Below are positions 7,609-15,939 of a DNA stretch of 38,354 nt, piece by piece. The stretch spans positions 1 through 38,354 of the forward strand of contig JAFSJW010000097.1 of NCBI GenBank assembly GCA_017449265.1, given 5' to 3'. Every line of letters begins with the position of its first letter. Position 1 is the first letter of the stretch. This DNA is from Treponema sp. (lineage in GTDB: Bacteria; Spirochaetota; Spirochaetia; Treponematales; Treponemataceae). The notes under the pieces were generated by a model. The model saw only the letters and a program-made list of their open reading frames with translations. It had not been told where the DNA came from and did not search any database. Made by a program: the position numbers and the translations under genes.

Positions 7609-7768
7609 CAATTTTCTTAATTTATTTACTCCAAGGATTTGCACTTTTCTGCCCCGGCATCCATGCCTACGCAAAAAGCGGCCGAGTTTTGTACCAAAAC
7701 TCGCTTTGCTTTCGACCGCCTCCGTGCGGTCAATTTTCTTAATTTATTTTTTATTTGCTCCACGGATT
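7609..7768. repeat. Duplicated purA 3' end flanking a palindromic insert
   Basis: The block CAATTTTCTTAATTTATTT occurs at 7609-7627 and again at 7731-7749 (19/19). Both copies are followed, with a small gap, by the complement of codons for N-P-W-S-K-stop (7621-7638 and the true purA end at 7751-7768). The about 90 bp between them contain hairpins GAGTTTTG-TAC-CAAAACTC (7684-7702) and GACCGC-CTCCGT-GCGGTC (7714-7731). The copy at 7609-7638 is the one still next to the terminator, so it may be the older purA end. Confidence 0.75.
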
Positions 7769-8977
7769 GTTGCGGATGAATGTTTCGTTGCGCTCGTAGC
7801 CTACTGAGATGATGCCGACTTCAGTTTTGGTGTAGTCTTCGATGAACTCAACATAGTCTCGGGCTTCTTTTGGAAGCTCTTCGTAAGAACGGCACTCTTT
7901 GAGGCTCTTTTTCCAGCCCTTGAACTTTTTGAGGACTGGTTTTGCCTTTTCCATTGCAGGAACGCTTGCCGGGAAGTCTGTGACAACCTTTCCGTCGATT
8001 TCATAAGCGATACAGGCTTCGATTTCGTCGAAGGTGTCGTAGATGTCGAGGTGAGTAAGAACCAGAGAATCGATTGAGTTTGTAATACAGGCATAGCGGA
8101 GAGCAACCAGGTCAAGATAACCGCAGCGGCGGGCACGACCTGTTGTTACGCCATATTCACGGCCAGTTTTGCGGACATACTCACAAAGCTCGCCTTCGCT
8201 TTCGTTGTTGAATTCTGTCGGCATCGGGCCGTTTCCAACGCGAGTCTGATATGCCTTGAAAACACCGAGGATTTTGTCCAGGTCTTTCGGGCCGATTCCA
8301 CAGCCGGTTGCAGCACCTGCTGAGCATGAAGCTCCTGATGAAACATAAGGATATGTTCCTGAGTCGATATCCAGCATTGCACCCTGAGCGCCCTCAAAGA
8401 GGATGTTCTCATTGCGGTACTCGTACATTTTTGCGGTCAAATCGACGCGCATTTCGATAAGCTTGTCTTTGTATTTGTTGAGATATGCGAGGTTTTCGCC
8501 TTCAAATTCAGCCATTTTCTCCGGCCAGTCCAAGTCTGCCAGGCGGAGACCGTCGCGGTGTGCTTTTTCTGAGTATGCGATACCGATTCCGCGGCCAGTT
8601 GTGCCGATTGGGCGTTTGCGGCTTGCGTCGCGATCTTTGTCCATCTGGCGGTAACCCGGAAGAATGATATGGGCACGGTCAGAAATGAAAACCCGGCCTT
8701 CCCAGTCGATTCCATTGTCTTTGAGCATCTGAAGCTCGTTGAAAAGTGCCTCCGGGTCGATAACCATACCGGCTCCGAGGAAAACTGATTTGTTCGGGTA
8801 AAGGATTCCAGACGGAACCTGATGAAGAGCAAACTGTTTGCCATCTACAACGATTGTGTGACCTGCGTTCGGACCGCCTGCATAGCGGACGACATATTTA
8901 GCGTCTTCTGCCAGGTAATCAACAATTTTTCCTTTTCCTTCGTCGCCCCACTGAGCACCGATTACAACGACCTTCAT
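7751..8977 (-). CDS. purA: Adenylosuccinate synthetase
   Basis: Catalyses GTP-dependent conversion of IMP and aspartate to adenylosuccinate, the first committed step to AMP. The N-terminal GAQWGDEGKGK (residues 7-17) carries the catalytic Asp12 and the phosphate loop; further landmarks are GGPNAGHT, GTTGRGIG, the TRVGNGPMPTE active-site loop and the TTGRARRCGYLDL segment. At 408 residues it is slightly shorter than the E. coli enzyme (432). The ATG at 8977 is used because it begins the conserved MKVVVIGAQ and has a GGGGG ribosome site 6-7 nt upstream; the frame extends to a TTG at 8989. Stands alone behind a strong promoter (9032-9060). The last five codons are duplicated downstream at 7621-7638. 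Confidence 0.98.
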   Translation of the reverse strand: MKVVVIGAQWGDEGKGKIVDYLAEDAKYVVRYAGGPNAGHTIVVDGKQFALHQVPSGILYPNKSVFLGAGMVIDPEALFNELQMLKDNGIDWEGRVFISDRAHIILPGYRQMDKDRDASRKRPIGTTGRGIGIAYSEKAHRDGLRLADLDWPEKMAEFEGENLAYLNKYKDKLIEMRVDLTAKMYEYRNENILFEGAQGAMLDIDSGTYPYVSSGASCSAGAATGCGIGPKDLDKILGVFKAYQTRVGNGPMPTEFNNESEGELCEYVRKTGREYGVTTGRARRCGYLDLVALRYACITNSIDSLVLTHLDIYDTFDEIEACIAYEIDGKVVTDFPASVPAMEKAKPVLKKFKGWKKSLKECRSYEELPKEARDYVEFIEDYTKTEVGIISVGYERNETFIRNNPWSK

Positions 8978-9031
8978 AAAAGCCCCCAAAATGGATTTGC
9001 CGCATAAGAATCACGGCACAAAATACAAAAA

Positions 9032-9060
9032 ATTATATCAGAAAAGCAGGAGTGTTTCAA
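9032..9060 (-). promoter_or_regulatory. Strong promoter for purA
   Basis: Minus strand: TTGAAA (9055-9060), 17 bp, TATAAT (9032-9037). It gives a leader of about 50 nt before the ATG at 8977. No riboswitch-like fold or PurR-type box was recognised in the leader. Confidence 0.8.
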
Positions 9061-9083
9061 TTAAGGTAAAATTTTCGCCGGAC

Positions 9084-9125
9084 AAAAAAAGGGCCGTTGT
9101 TGCCTTATAATTTGCAACAACGGCC
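9084..9125 (-). terminator. Terminator for the SGNH esterase gene
   Basis: A perfect 12-bp stem, GGCCGTTGTTGC (9092-9103) / GCAACAACGGCC (9114-9125), followed on the minus strand by seven T (9084-9090). It lies 143 bp past the stop codon of the esterase gene, on the far side of repeat 9139-9250. Confidence 0.9.
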
Positions 9126-9138
9126 TTAAAAATCCAAT

Positions 9139-9250
9139 GCGCCAGGCTATGTAGCAGTGGCGGAGCCAGTCGCACCCTTTAAGCGTAAGCGTGGGTGCGA
9201 CCGAGCGTTAGCGAGCTGCGGAACAGCCGACCGCCTTTAGGCGGTGGCGC
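9139..9250. repeat. Dispersed palindromic repeat, copy D
   Basis: Bounded by the inverted hexamers GCGCCA (9139-9144) and TGGCGC (9245-9250). Inside are GTCGCACCC / GGGTGCGAC (9169-9177, 9193-9201) and ACCGCC-TTTA-GGCGGT (9230-9245). GC-rich compared with its surroundings. It sits between the stop codon of the esterase gene and that gene's terminator. Confidence 0.65.
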
Positions 9251-9267
9251 CCAGAAATTCAATAAAA

Positions 9268-10965
9268 TTATGCGTTCTTCTTCTTTTTGAGAACTACGCA
9301 AGCACAGCAAGCTGCAGCTACAACAACAACCACGATGACAATGAGTGGGAGTTTTGAGCCGCCAGCTGATGAACCGGCACCGGCATAGTCAAGAACGATG
9401 TTTGTGAACTCAACATAAGCGTTTCGGCAAGTGAAGAGACCAACATACATGTTGTCTTTGTCATATTCTGCGAGATTTGGAGAATATGTTACAGGCTCTT
9501 CCTTTCCGTATTTGACTGTGAATTCAGCGCCTTTTTTGACGATTGAAAGGTCTACAACAGTGTCTTTTGCAGGAACGGCTTCAACTACATGTGGGTTTTC
9601 GTTCAATACAGTGTCGATTCGGGCAAAACCTGCAGTCCATGCTTCATTTTTGATTTTGAGAGGAGCAGCCGCAACATAGTTGCTGTTAATTCCGGCAATG
9701 CTGTCATCAATGATAACATTGTCGCGAGCCATAAGACCGAATGAAACCTGATTGTTTGACTTAACATTAAGAACTTTTGCAGTAGCTTTGAGAGTGAAGT
9801 CTTTGTCGATTGGCAATTTCTGGAAGTAGAACAAGATTCCGTCTTCTGAAGAAGCGATTTTACCAGTGTCTTTTCCACCGTTCTTTTCGCCAGAGTGCAT
9901 GATTACGCCGGTGTCGGTCTCTTCGATTTCGTAAAGTTTAGGATCGGCGGCCTTTCCTGCACCACCAATGTTACCAAATGCAGAACCCCACCATGGCTCT
10001 TTTGTGGTGAAGATTGAGCTTTTCTCTGTTGGAGCGCCATAACCAGGCTCTACATAATCAGGGTTTTTAAGAGCATTGAGGTCATATTTTGGCTCAGGAA
10101 GAGTTGCAACAAGGAATGATTTGAAGTTTGCGTCTTTTGAAGCAATGTCTTCAACGAGCATTTTTGCGACTACTGCTGCACCATAAGCATTCAAGTGAGT
10201 TGTATCGAGTGAAGCGGCTTTTGAGCCAGTCATTGCGTGAAGTTTTGTAGCTTCTTCACCAAGTTTTTCGTAGAGGGCCTTTGTGTTAGCTGTCTGGTCT
10301 GCGACAACGATGTTGAGCTCTTTTCCGAGGTCACGAATGGCTTCCGGATAGTCACCGCCTGGGAATTTGTCGTCGCCAGTAGTGATGTGAACTACTGAGC
10401 CAGAATATTCACCTTTTGGGCTGTATCGAACGATTGGAGTTGCAAGAATTGGTGTTGCACCGGCATCCTGAGCAAGTTTGACATAGTTGACATAGAGTGA
10501 GTTCATGAATGAACCAGCATCGTCTTTGCCCATGTTTGGGTCTGTGTAGCGCTCTGTCTCCAGCTTTTCGTCATTGTGACCGAAAGCGATGATGAGGTAG
10601 TCGCCTTTGCGGATGTTTGCTTTGAGAAGCTCATAGTTCTTTGCTGAGCCTGGATCAGAAATAAAGCTGATTGAAGAACGGCCACTTACAGCAAGATTTA
10701 CGACTTCGGCTTTTGCAGGATCGAGATAATCCTGAAGTTTTGTTCCGAATCCGTAGCGCGGAATATAGTAAGGATCGTTGAAAGGTGAAGCTGTTGAGTC
10801 ACCAACAACAAAGATTCGTGAAAGACCGCTTGCGTCTGGCACAGCGATGTCTTTTGCTACGACTGCTTCTGTTTTTTCAAGTTTTGCTGTGGCAGCATCC
10901 TGAGCAAAAACAGAAAGTGAAAGACTTGCCAACAAAGCAAGACTTGCAGCTAAAAATTTTTTCAT
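9268..10965 (-). CDS. Secreted SGNH/GDSL esterase (rhamnogalacturonan acetylesterase-like) with C-terminal membrane anchor
   Basis: A 565-residue exported protein. Signal peptide residues 1-21 (ends SVFA). The SGNH hydrolase domain covers about 48-290: GDST with nucleophile Ser57, block with Gly95 in AVSGRSS, GHND (129-132), and the catalytic pair Asp254/His257 in DTTHLN. This matches CE12-type pectin/rhamnogalacturonan acetylesterases. Residues about 320-525 form a second beta-rich domain (SSEDGILFYFQKLPIDKDFT onward) like those that bind or follow polysaccharide enzymes. The last 30 residues are a Gly/Ser linker, a Val/Ala/Cys-rich membrane segment and a KKKKNA tail, so the enzyme is probably anchored. 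Shine-Dalgarno AGGAG. Divergent from the pectate lyase, so the two probably act together on acetylated pectin. Confidence 0.88.
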   Translation of the reverse strand: MKKFLAASLALLASLSLSVFAQDAATAKLEKTEAVVAKDIAVPDASGLSRIFVVGDSTASPFNDPYYIPRYGFGTKLQDYLDPAKAEVVNLAVSGRSSISFISDPGSAKNYELLKANIRKGDYLIIAFGHNDEKLETERYTDPNMGKDDAGSFMNSLYVNYVKLAQDAGATPILATPIVRYSPKGEYSGSVVHITTGDDKFPGGDYPEAIRDLGKELNIVVADQTANTKALYEKLGEEATKLHAMTGSKAASLDTTHLNAYGAAVVAKMLVEDIASKDANFKSFLVATLPEPKYDLNALKNPDYVEPGYGAPTEKSSIFTTKEPWWGSAFGNIGGAGKAADPKLYEIEETDTGVIMHSGEKNGGKDTGKIASSEDGILFYFQKLPIDKDFTLKATAKVLNVKSNNQVSFGLMARDNVIIDDSIAGINSNYVAAAPLKIKNEAWTAGFARIDTVLNENPHVVEAVPAKDTVVDLSIVKKGAEFTVKYGKEEPVTYSPNLAEYDKDNMYVGLFTCRNAYVEFTNIVLDYAGAGSSAGGSKLPLIVIVVVVVAAACCACVVLKKKKNA

Positions 10966-11054
10966 TTTTTTTCTCCTGACTTAGAAATATTAGACAATTA
11001 TAAAACTATTGGCTCAAAGATTAAAGAGAATTTTGCTTTTCTATTGAAGAAAAC

Positions 11055-11084
11055 TCGACAATTTCTGCTTTAAAATGATAGAAT
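11055..11084 (+). promoter_or_regulatory. Promoter for the pectate lyase
   Basis: TCGACA (11055-11060), 18 bp, TAGAAT (11079-11084). The predicted transcript has a leader of about 65 nt before the ATG at 11159, including the inverted repeat at 11106-11126. Confidence 0.5.
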
Positions 11085-11105
11085 ATAACGATATTTTTCT
11101 AAAAA

Positions 11106-11126
11106 ATGAATTTTAGGAGAATTCAT
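11106..11126. promoter_or_regulatory. Inverted repeat in the pectate lyase leader
   Basis: ATGAATT (11106-11112) and AATTCAT (11120-11126) around TTAGGAG. It could be an operator for a pectin-responsive regulator or a 5'-UTR hairpin. The loop holds a Shine-Dalgarno-like AGGAG not followed by a gene start at the right distance. Confidence 0.35.
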
Positions 11127-11158
11127 ACATTTCAAAACAAAAAAAAGAGGTAAGACTT

Positions 11159-13156
11159 ATGAAAAAAATTAAGAAGTATGTAGGGCTATTTACAGCCCTT
11201 GCATTTGTCTTCGGCACTACGGCTTGTTCAAATGATGCCAGTGATTCTTCAGGCTCAAAAACAGAAAGCGAACCTAACACAAGTGAAAAAGAATCAAACA
11301 CAGATGGAACAACCACGCTTAAAATTCAGGAATATGGAACTGGGTTTGTTAGCTCGACTTTTTCAACATCAACTGATTTCCCAGGCTTTACGGGAACTGC
11401 TTATTATGACGGTGGGACATCAGAAAATGGTAACATCGTCTACACAGTTTCCGCTACAGAAGACATTACTGATGCTCAAATTGCGATTCATTACCTGTGC
11501 ACGGAAGTAAGTCGTGTACGAGCTGCTTTGGTCTCTGTTAACGGAACTGTGATAAATGCTAATAAACCTCTCGCAATGACGACAGATGTTAAAGTCAAAA
11601 AAGATCGATGTACAGCAGAAAACTGGAAAGATACAGCTTTCCTAACAGGAGTTTCCCTTAGAAAAGGCTCGAACTCAATTATCATTACTGGAGCACCTGA
11701 TGGTTCTTATACGGCAGCTGGTGGAGCTAACATAACAATTTCCGGTCAAAAAAGCTATCTCAACTATGTTGACTACCTCATCGTAATTGGCAAGGGTATT
11801 AACTACGGAAGTGACACAACGAAATATGTCAGTCTTTCTTATGCCTCAGAAAATGAAACGGCAGGTTCTGTCACAAGCGAAACCGCAAGCGGAAGTGTTG
11901 CCGAAAATTCTAAAGTAACGCTGACTGCAAGTCCAAAGTCTGGCTGGAAATTCGACTGCTGGTCTGACGGTACAAAAACAAATCCTTATGAAATTACGGT
12001 TTCTTCAGCAACATATCTTTTCGCCCACTTCATTCCAGAAAACTACACAGCTCCAAATGGCTTAGTCGGCTATGCTTCAATCACGACCGATTCTGGTGAC
12101 GGCTACACAATCTCTGGTGGTGCGGGAGCAAGCGCGGCTAACACGGTAACTATCGCAAGTTATGAAGAATTGGTCGCCAAAAAAGACCTTCTCTCATCTG
12201 ACGAGCCGAAAATCATCACAATCAGCGGAACAATCTCGACAAAAGACAATGCAAACCCGCTTTTGAGCGAAAAATACACAATCGGCTCAAATTCAACAAT
12301 TTACGGAGATACGACAAGTCAAGGTCGATTGCAGAACATCGAATTCGTTGTTGAGGGCGAGAATGTAATCATCCGCAACATGATGTTCGGAGAGGTAATC
12401 AGCTGGGACGGCTACACAAAGAGCGGTGCTGATGATGCACTTTCTTTGAACGGTGCCACACATGTCTGGGTTGACCACTGTGAATTCCAGTCTCACCTGA
12501 CACCTCAGGATTTGGACGGAAATGAAATTACTTCTGGTCATAATTATTACTCAACTGACTCAGATTGGGCAAAAGATTTCTATGATGGTCTTTTGGATAT
12601 CAAGAACGGCTCAACATGGATTACAATCTCCAACTGCTACTTCCACGACCACTACAAGGCTTGTCTTTGCGCTTCTGGTGATGACGGTCCTGACAAGAAC
12701 ACTACAACTGGTGCAACTGACAGCGACATGCGCGTGACTTTCTATCACAACCATTGGAAGAATATCAACGCACGAATGCCTCTTTTCCGCTATGGAACAG
12801 GCCATATCTATGACTGCTACTTCGACGCAGGCACTCAGAGCGATTCTGCAAGCTGTATCAATGTTCGCGCAGGAAGCAAGCTCTATATCGAAGGAAACAA
12901 TTTTGCCAACTTCTCAAAAACAACAGGTTCTTCAGTCTCAAAAGGCTCGTACATCGTAGGATTCTTCTTTGCAGACACCAATAAAGCTTATGGAAATGTT
13001 TCCGGCTCATGGGTTTCAAAGAACAATAACACTGCAAATGATAGTGAAGGAAGCGTTTCAGCTCCGAAATATACCTACACAGCTCCAGCAAGCTATCCAA
13101 CATCTGCTCCAAGTGATGTCGGCGTAGGTAAACTCACCGCTAACGACTTACAGTAA
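11159..13156 (+). CDS. Pectate lyase lipoprotein, polysaccharide lyase family 1
   Basis: A 665-residue lipoprotein that cleaves polygalacturonate by beta-elimination. Lipobox GTTAC with Cys23, then a Ser/Thr/Glu-rich linker. Residues about 50-215 form a beta-sandwich probably acting as a carbohydrate-binding module. About 222-292 match the bacterial repeat (InlB B-repeat type: SGWKFDCWSDGTKTNPYEIT). From about 300 the parallel beta-helix of PL1 begins, with VWVDHCEF, the Ca2+-binding YDGLLDIKNG region, ITISNCYFHDHYKACLCAS and the catalytic Arg stretch NARMPLFRYGTGHIYDCYF near residues 537-555. Shine-Dalgarno AGAGGT. Divergent from the SGNH esterase with 193 bp between. Some codons and the linker differ from housekeeping genes, as usual for surface lipoproteins. 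Confidence 0.93.
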   Translation: MKKIKKYVGLFTALAFVFGTTACSNDASDSSGSKTESEPNTSEKESNTDGTTTLKIQEYGTGFVSSTFSTSTDFPGFTGTAYYDGGTSENGNIVYTVSATEDITDAQIAIHYLCTEVSRVRAALVSVNGTVINANKPLAMTTDVKVKKDRCTAENWKDTAFLTGVSLRKGSNSIIITGAPDGSYTAAGGANITISGQKSYLNYVDYLIVIGKGINYGSDTTKYVSLSYASENETAGSVTSETASGSVAENSKVTLTASPKSGWKFDCWSDGTKTNPYEITVSSATYLFAHFIPENYTAPNGLVGYASITTDSGDGYTISGGAGASAANTVTIASYEELVAKKDLLSSDEPKIITISGTISTKDNANPLLSEKYTIGSNSTIYGDTTSQGRLQNIEFVVEGENVIIRNMMFGEVISWDGYTKSGADDALSLNGATHVWVDHCEFQSHLTPQDLDGNEITSGHNYYSTDSDWAKDFYDGLLDIKNGSTWITISNCYFHDHYKACLCASGDDGPDKNTTTGATDSDMRVTFYHNHWKNINARMPLFRYGTGHIYDCYFDAGTQSDSASCINVRAGSKLYIEGNNFANFSKTTGSSVSKGSYIVGFFFADTNKAYGNVSGSWVSKNNNTANDSEGSVSAPKYTYTAPASYPTSAPSDVGVGKLTANDLQ

Positions 13157-13176
13157 CTCATCACGCACATCTCACT

Positions 13177-13345
13177 AAGGGGGGCGTTACGGGGGCGCGG
13201 CTCAGGCATAGCCTTCGCCGAGACTCGCCTAAAAACTTGCCTCGCAAGTTTTTTCGCTTCAACGACCGGCTCCCTACCCCCGTAGAGGGGGTAGCGGAAA
13301 ACGCGAAGCGGTTGGAGCGAGGGGGAGACTTCCCCCTCTTTTTGT
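13177..13345. repeat. Dispersed palindromic repeat, copy A (nested)
   Basis: Starts 20 bp behind the pectate lyase stop codon. Order: G-rich start (GGGGCGTTACGGGG), module 2 (13199-13270) with hairpin AAAACTTGC-CTC-GCAAGTTTT (13232-13252), then AGAGGGGGTAGCGGAAA (13284-13300) and GCGAGGGGGAGACTTCCCCC (13317-13336) followed by TCTTTTT. The last two blocks match uup positions 35816-35832 (17/17) and 35772-35791 (20/20) in reverse orientation; 13199-13228 matches 35869-35898 directly (27/30). Compared with copy C, module 2 appears inserted inside module 1. Confidence 0.85.
13321..13345 (+). terminator. Terminator-like hairpin at the end of repeat A
   Basis: GGGGGA-GACT-TCCCCC followed by TCTTTTTG. 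It would stop rightward transcription from the pectate lyase gene, and it is part of the mobile-looking repeat rather than a private terminator. Confidence 0.6.
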
Positions 13346-13592
13346 TTCTAAGTATAGAATTATCTCAGAATCTGTGCTAATCTTTGTAATCTGTGGTTTC
13401 AACTTTATTCTGCTACCACAGACAGGAGTTATTGGAAAAGAAACAGTCTAAAATATCGCCTGTTTCTTTTCCTGACAAGTTTTCGTACGAAAACTTGCAT
13501 ATTAATAATCGCTTCTCATTACATTGCGAAGCGACTAAAAAAGCCAATCCTAAAATTTAAATTTTACTCTTGGCTTTTTTTAAGGGGAAAAA
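13346..13592 (+). promoter_or_regulatory. Hairpin-rich leader region upstream of putP
   Basis: No gene in this stretch. Five perfect stems follow one another: CTGTGGT/ACCACAG (13391-13421), GGAAAAGAAACAG/CTGTTTCTTTTCC (13434-13472), a 22-bp palindrome with half CAAGTTTTCGT (13476-13497), TCGCTTC/GAAGCGA (13509-13534), and the terminator-like AAAAAAGCCAA/TTGGCTTTTTT (13537-13580). The last ends about 12 nt before the putP start and no promoter was seen after it. Together with repeat A, it fills the 436-bp gap between the pectate lyase and putP. Confidence 0.55.
13537..13581 (+). terminator. Intrinsic terminator or attenuator directly before putP
   Basis: An 11-bp perfect stem (13537-13547 / 13570-13580) around an AT-palindromic loop, with a T-run of seven. 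The putP Shine-Dalgarno AAGGGG begins 1 nt after the T-run, so read-through would be needed to express putP from any promoter upstream. Confidence 0.6.
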
Positions 13593-15161
13593 ATGGATTC
13601 TGTAATGATTGCAAAAATCGCGGCGTTCGTGCTTTACCTGGGCTTTATGATTTACATCGGCCTTCGTAATGCCAACAAAAACAACAGCTCGTCGGACTTC
13701 TTCCTTGGCGGGCGAAAAGTCGGGCCTTGGGTCACGGCTCTCTCTGCAGAGGCTTCGGATTCTTCTGCATGGCTTTTGATGGGTCTTCCTGGCTTGTGCT
13801 ACCTTGGTGGCGTAAAAGAGACTTTCTGGACTGCCCTTGGCCTTATCGTGGGAACTTACCTCAACTGGCTTTTTGTTGCAAAACCTTTGCGCAAATGCTC
13901 TATTTCTTTCGGTGACTCAATCACAATCCCGGAATTCTTCTCTAACCGCTTCAACGACAAATCACACATCCTTTCAATCGTTTCGGTCGTTCTGATTGTA
14001 TTCTTCTTCACAATCTACACTGCTTCGGGCTTCGTTGCCTGTGCAAAACTCTTCAACTCGGTTTTCGGCCTCCCCTACCATGCCGGCCTTGCTATCGGCC
14101 TCGTTGTAATTCTATGCTACACAATCACCGGCGGTTACACGGCTGTCTGTACCACTGACTTCGTTCAGGGAACATTGATTTTCGTGGCTTTCGTCATTTC
14201 TGCTACAATCGCTGTTTTCGCTTTGGGCGGACCGGCTGAGGCAATCGCTCAGGTTCAGTCTTTCGATGCACGGGCACTTGCAAACGATTTTGGCGAGAAT
14301 ATCCGAAAGGCATTTGAAGGAAACGCTTCTTTCAAGGGAATGTCAATTATTTCTGCTCTGGCCTGGGGACTTGGCTATTTCGGTATGCCTCACATCATCG
14401 TACGCTTCATGGGCATCCGTTCAAACGAAGAGATTACAAAAGCACGCCGAATCGGCACCGTCTGGATGATCATTTCTTATGTCGGAACATTCATGATTGG
14501 TACAATGGGAACGGCTTATCTTTTGAAACACGGTATTCTTTTGGGAACCGGAAGCGAAGAAATCGTTGTCAACGGCGTAACTCAGTTTGGAGACGCTGAG
14601 ACAGTCTTCAGTGCGACAATGCTCAAAATGTACCCAGCCTTCATCGGTGGAATCTTCCTCTGCGCAATTCTGGCCGCTTCAATGTCTACAGCTGACTCTC
14701 AGCTTCTTGCGGCTTCAAGTGCCGTCGCTCAGGACATTTACAAGGGAATCATCAACAAAAATGCAGACGAAAAGACAGTTTTGAACGCAAGCCGCTTCAT
14801 GGTTTTCCTTATCGCTCTGATCGGACTTTTGCTTTCCCTCAACCCAAATTCTTCAATATTCGGTCTCGTTTCTTACGCATGGGCTGGATTCGGCGCTACA
14901 TTCGGACCTCTGGTTCTTCTCGCCCTTTACTGGCGAAAAACGACCGCAAAAGGTGCGATTGCGGGTCTTATCACGGGATTCGTTGCCGTCATCTTGTGGC
15001 ACAATATTCCGGCTTCTGTTCACCCGATTTTCGGCCTCTATGAAATCTTGCCGGGATTTGCAATTTGTCTTTTGTTCACTGTCGTAGTTTCACTTCTCGA
15101 CAAAACTCAAGACGAAAAAATGCTTGCAACTTTCGATGCATATAAAAACATGGCTGACTAA
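13593..15161 (+). CDS. putP: Sodium/proline symporter
   Basis: A 522-residue inner-membrane protein of the sodium:solute symporter (SSS) family with 12-13 hydrophobic segments. Family landmarks: DFFLGGRKVGPWVTALSAEA, the PutP-specific ASDSSAWLLMGLPG in TM2 (Na+ and proline site), ITGGYTAVCTTDFVQG, and AASMSTADSQLL in TM9, which supplies Na+-ligating Ser/Thr. Length matches E. coli PutP (502). Shine-Dalgarno AAGGGG at 6 nt. The gene is alone; no putA-type proline oxidase is nearby, so it probably serves uptake for nutrition or osmoprotection. Expression may depend on the structured leader at 13346-13592. Confidence 0.95.
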   Translation: MDSVMIAKIAAFVLYLGFMIYIGLRNANKNNSSSDFFLGGRKVGPWVTALSAEASDSSAWLLMGLPGLCYLGGVKETFWTALGLIVGTYLNWLFVAKPLRKCSISFGDSITIPEFFSNRFNDKSHILSIVSVVLIVFFFTIYTASGFVACAKLFNSVFGLPYHAGLAIGLVVILCYTITGGYTAVCTTDFVQGTLIFVAFVISATIAVFALGGPAEAIAQVQSFDARALANDFGENIRKAFEGNASFKGMSIISALAWGLGYFGMPHIIVRFMGIRSNEEITKARRIGTVWMIISYVGTFMIGTMGTAYLLKHGILLGTGSEEIVVNGVTQFGDAETVFSATMLKMYPAFIGGIFLCAILAASMSTADSQLLAASSAVAQDIYKGIINKNADEKTVLNASRFMVFLIALIGLLLSLNPNSSIFGLVSYAWAGFGATFGPLVLLALYWRKTTAKGAIAGLITGFVAVILWHNIPASVHPIFGLYEILPGFAICLLFTVVVSLLDKTQDEKMLATFDAYKNMAD

Positions 15162-15189
15162 AAGTTTTTACCCTGCGGCTTTTGAATTT

Positions 15190-15939
15190 TTATTTACTTA
15201 GGCTTTTCTTCATTATCAGCATGGGAATTTTCGTCAGCAGGATAACAATTAAAATCATAATGAGGGCATAAGCGTAAATTTCAGCATATTCATTAAAATA
15301 AGCGCTGGAATAAATCGCTTTGCCCAAGGAATTTTTTGTCTGAACGAGATATTCCGTCGTAACGATAATTTTAATTCCCATTCCAACGGCGTTTACATAG
15401 GCCTGCTTGAGATAACCCGCCATCAAGGGAAGATAAACTGAAAAAAGCACCCTTATGTTGAAATTCGTGAAAAGCTTGTAGACATCTATCAGCTCCCTGT
15501 CAATTCTCAAAAAACCCTCTGCCGTAGCTTCACTAATCAGAGGAACAAGAATCATGCTGGCGGCTATGTAAGGAACTCGGCCGTAATTCGTAAGAACCAT
15601 GATAATCACCACAAGGACAATCATTGGAATTGAGCGGAGCATAATCATCAGCGGCGTAAACACCTTGCGACAAAAAGGAAAAAGCCCTTCAAGAACCCCA
15701 AGAAAAATCCCAATCAGGGAAGAAACAATTAATGAAACAAAAAGATGGAAAAGCGTGGTAAAAATCAGATTGTAAGTTTTAGGAATGCAAAGAAGATGAA
15801 AAAAAGACCGTAAAATTTCAATAACACTGGGAAAAACAAGGGAATCCCCCTTAGCCACTCCAAGAATCTGAATCAGGATGGCGATAAGAAGGATTCCGAG
15901 ACAGAAAATAAGCGTGTCCGAAGCTTTTTTATTCTCCAT
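15190..15939 (-). CDS. ABC transporter permease, NitT/TauT type
   Basis: A 249-residue inner-membrane protein with about six membrane segments and the binding-protein-dependent permease fold (PF00528). The EAA-like cytoplasmic loop reads EATAEGFLRIDRELIDVYKL. The SIPMIVLVVIIMVL stretch and overall length are typical of SsuC/TauC-type permeases. The start is the ATG at 15939, giving MENKKAS; it overlaps the end of the binding-protein gene by 11 bp, so translation is coupled. The frame runs further up to 15972 without a ribosome site. No ATPase gene lies next to it, so the complex must borrow one encoded elsewhere. Substrate unknown. Confidence 0.85.
   Translation of the reverse strand: MENKKASDTLIFCLGILLIAILIQILGVAKGDSLVFPSVIEILRSFFHLLCIPKTYNLIFTTLFHLFVSLIVSSLIGIFLGVLEGLFPFCRKVFTPLMIMLRSIPMIVLVVIIMVLTNYGRVPYIAASMILVPLISEATAEGFLRIDRELIDVYKLFTNFNIRVLFSVYLPLMAGYLKQAYVNAVGMGIKIIVTTEYLVQTKNSLGKAIYSSAYFNEYAEIYAYALIMILIVILLTKIPMLIMKKSLSK

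Noticed and set aside
8978..9060. Purine riboswitch ahead of purA
   Set aside because: The leader is only about 50 nt and no three-way junction or conserved loop could be made from it.
9139..9250. tRNA gene or structured RNA
   Set aside because: Several GC-rich stems are present, but there is no T-loop consensus, no CCA end and no cloverleaf spacing.
13177..13345. A plain terminator for the pectate lyase gene
   Set aside because: The GGGGGAGACTTCCCCC hairpin with its T-run would do this, but exact copies of the surrounding blocks occur inside uup and behind glgP, so it is part of a dispersed repeat first.
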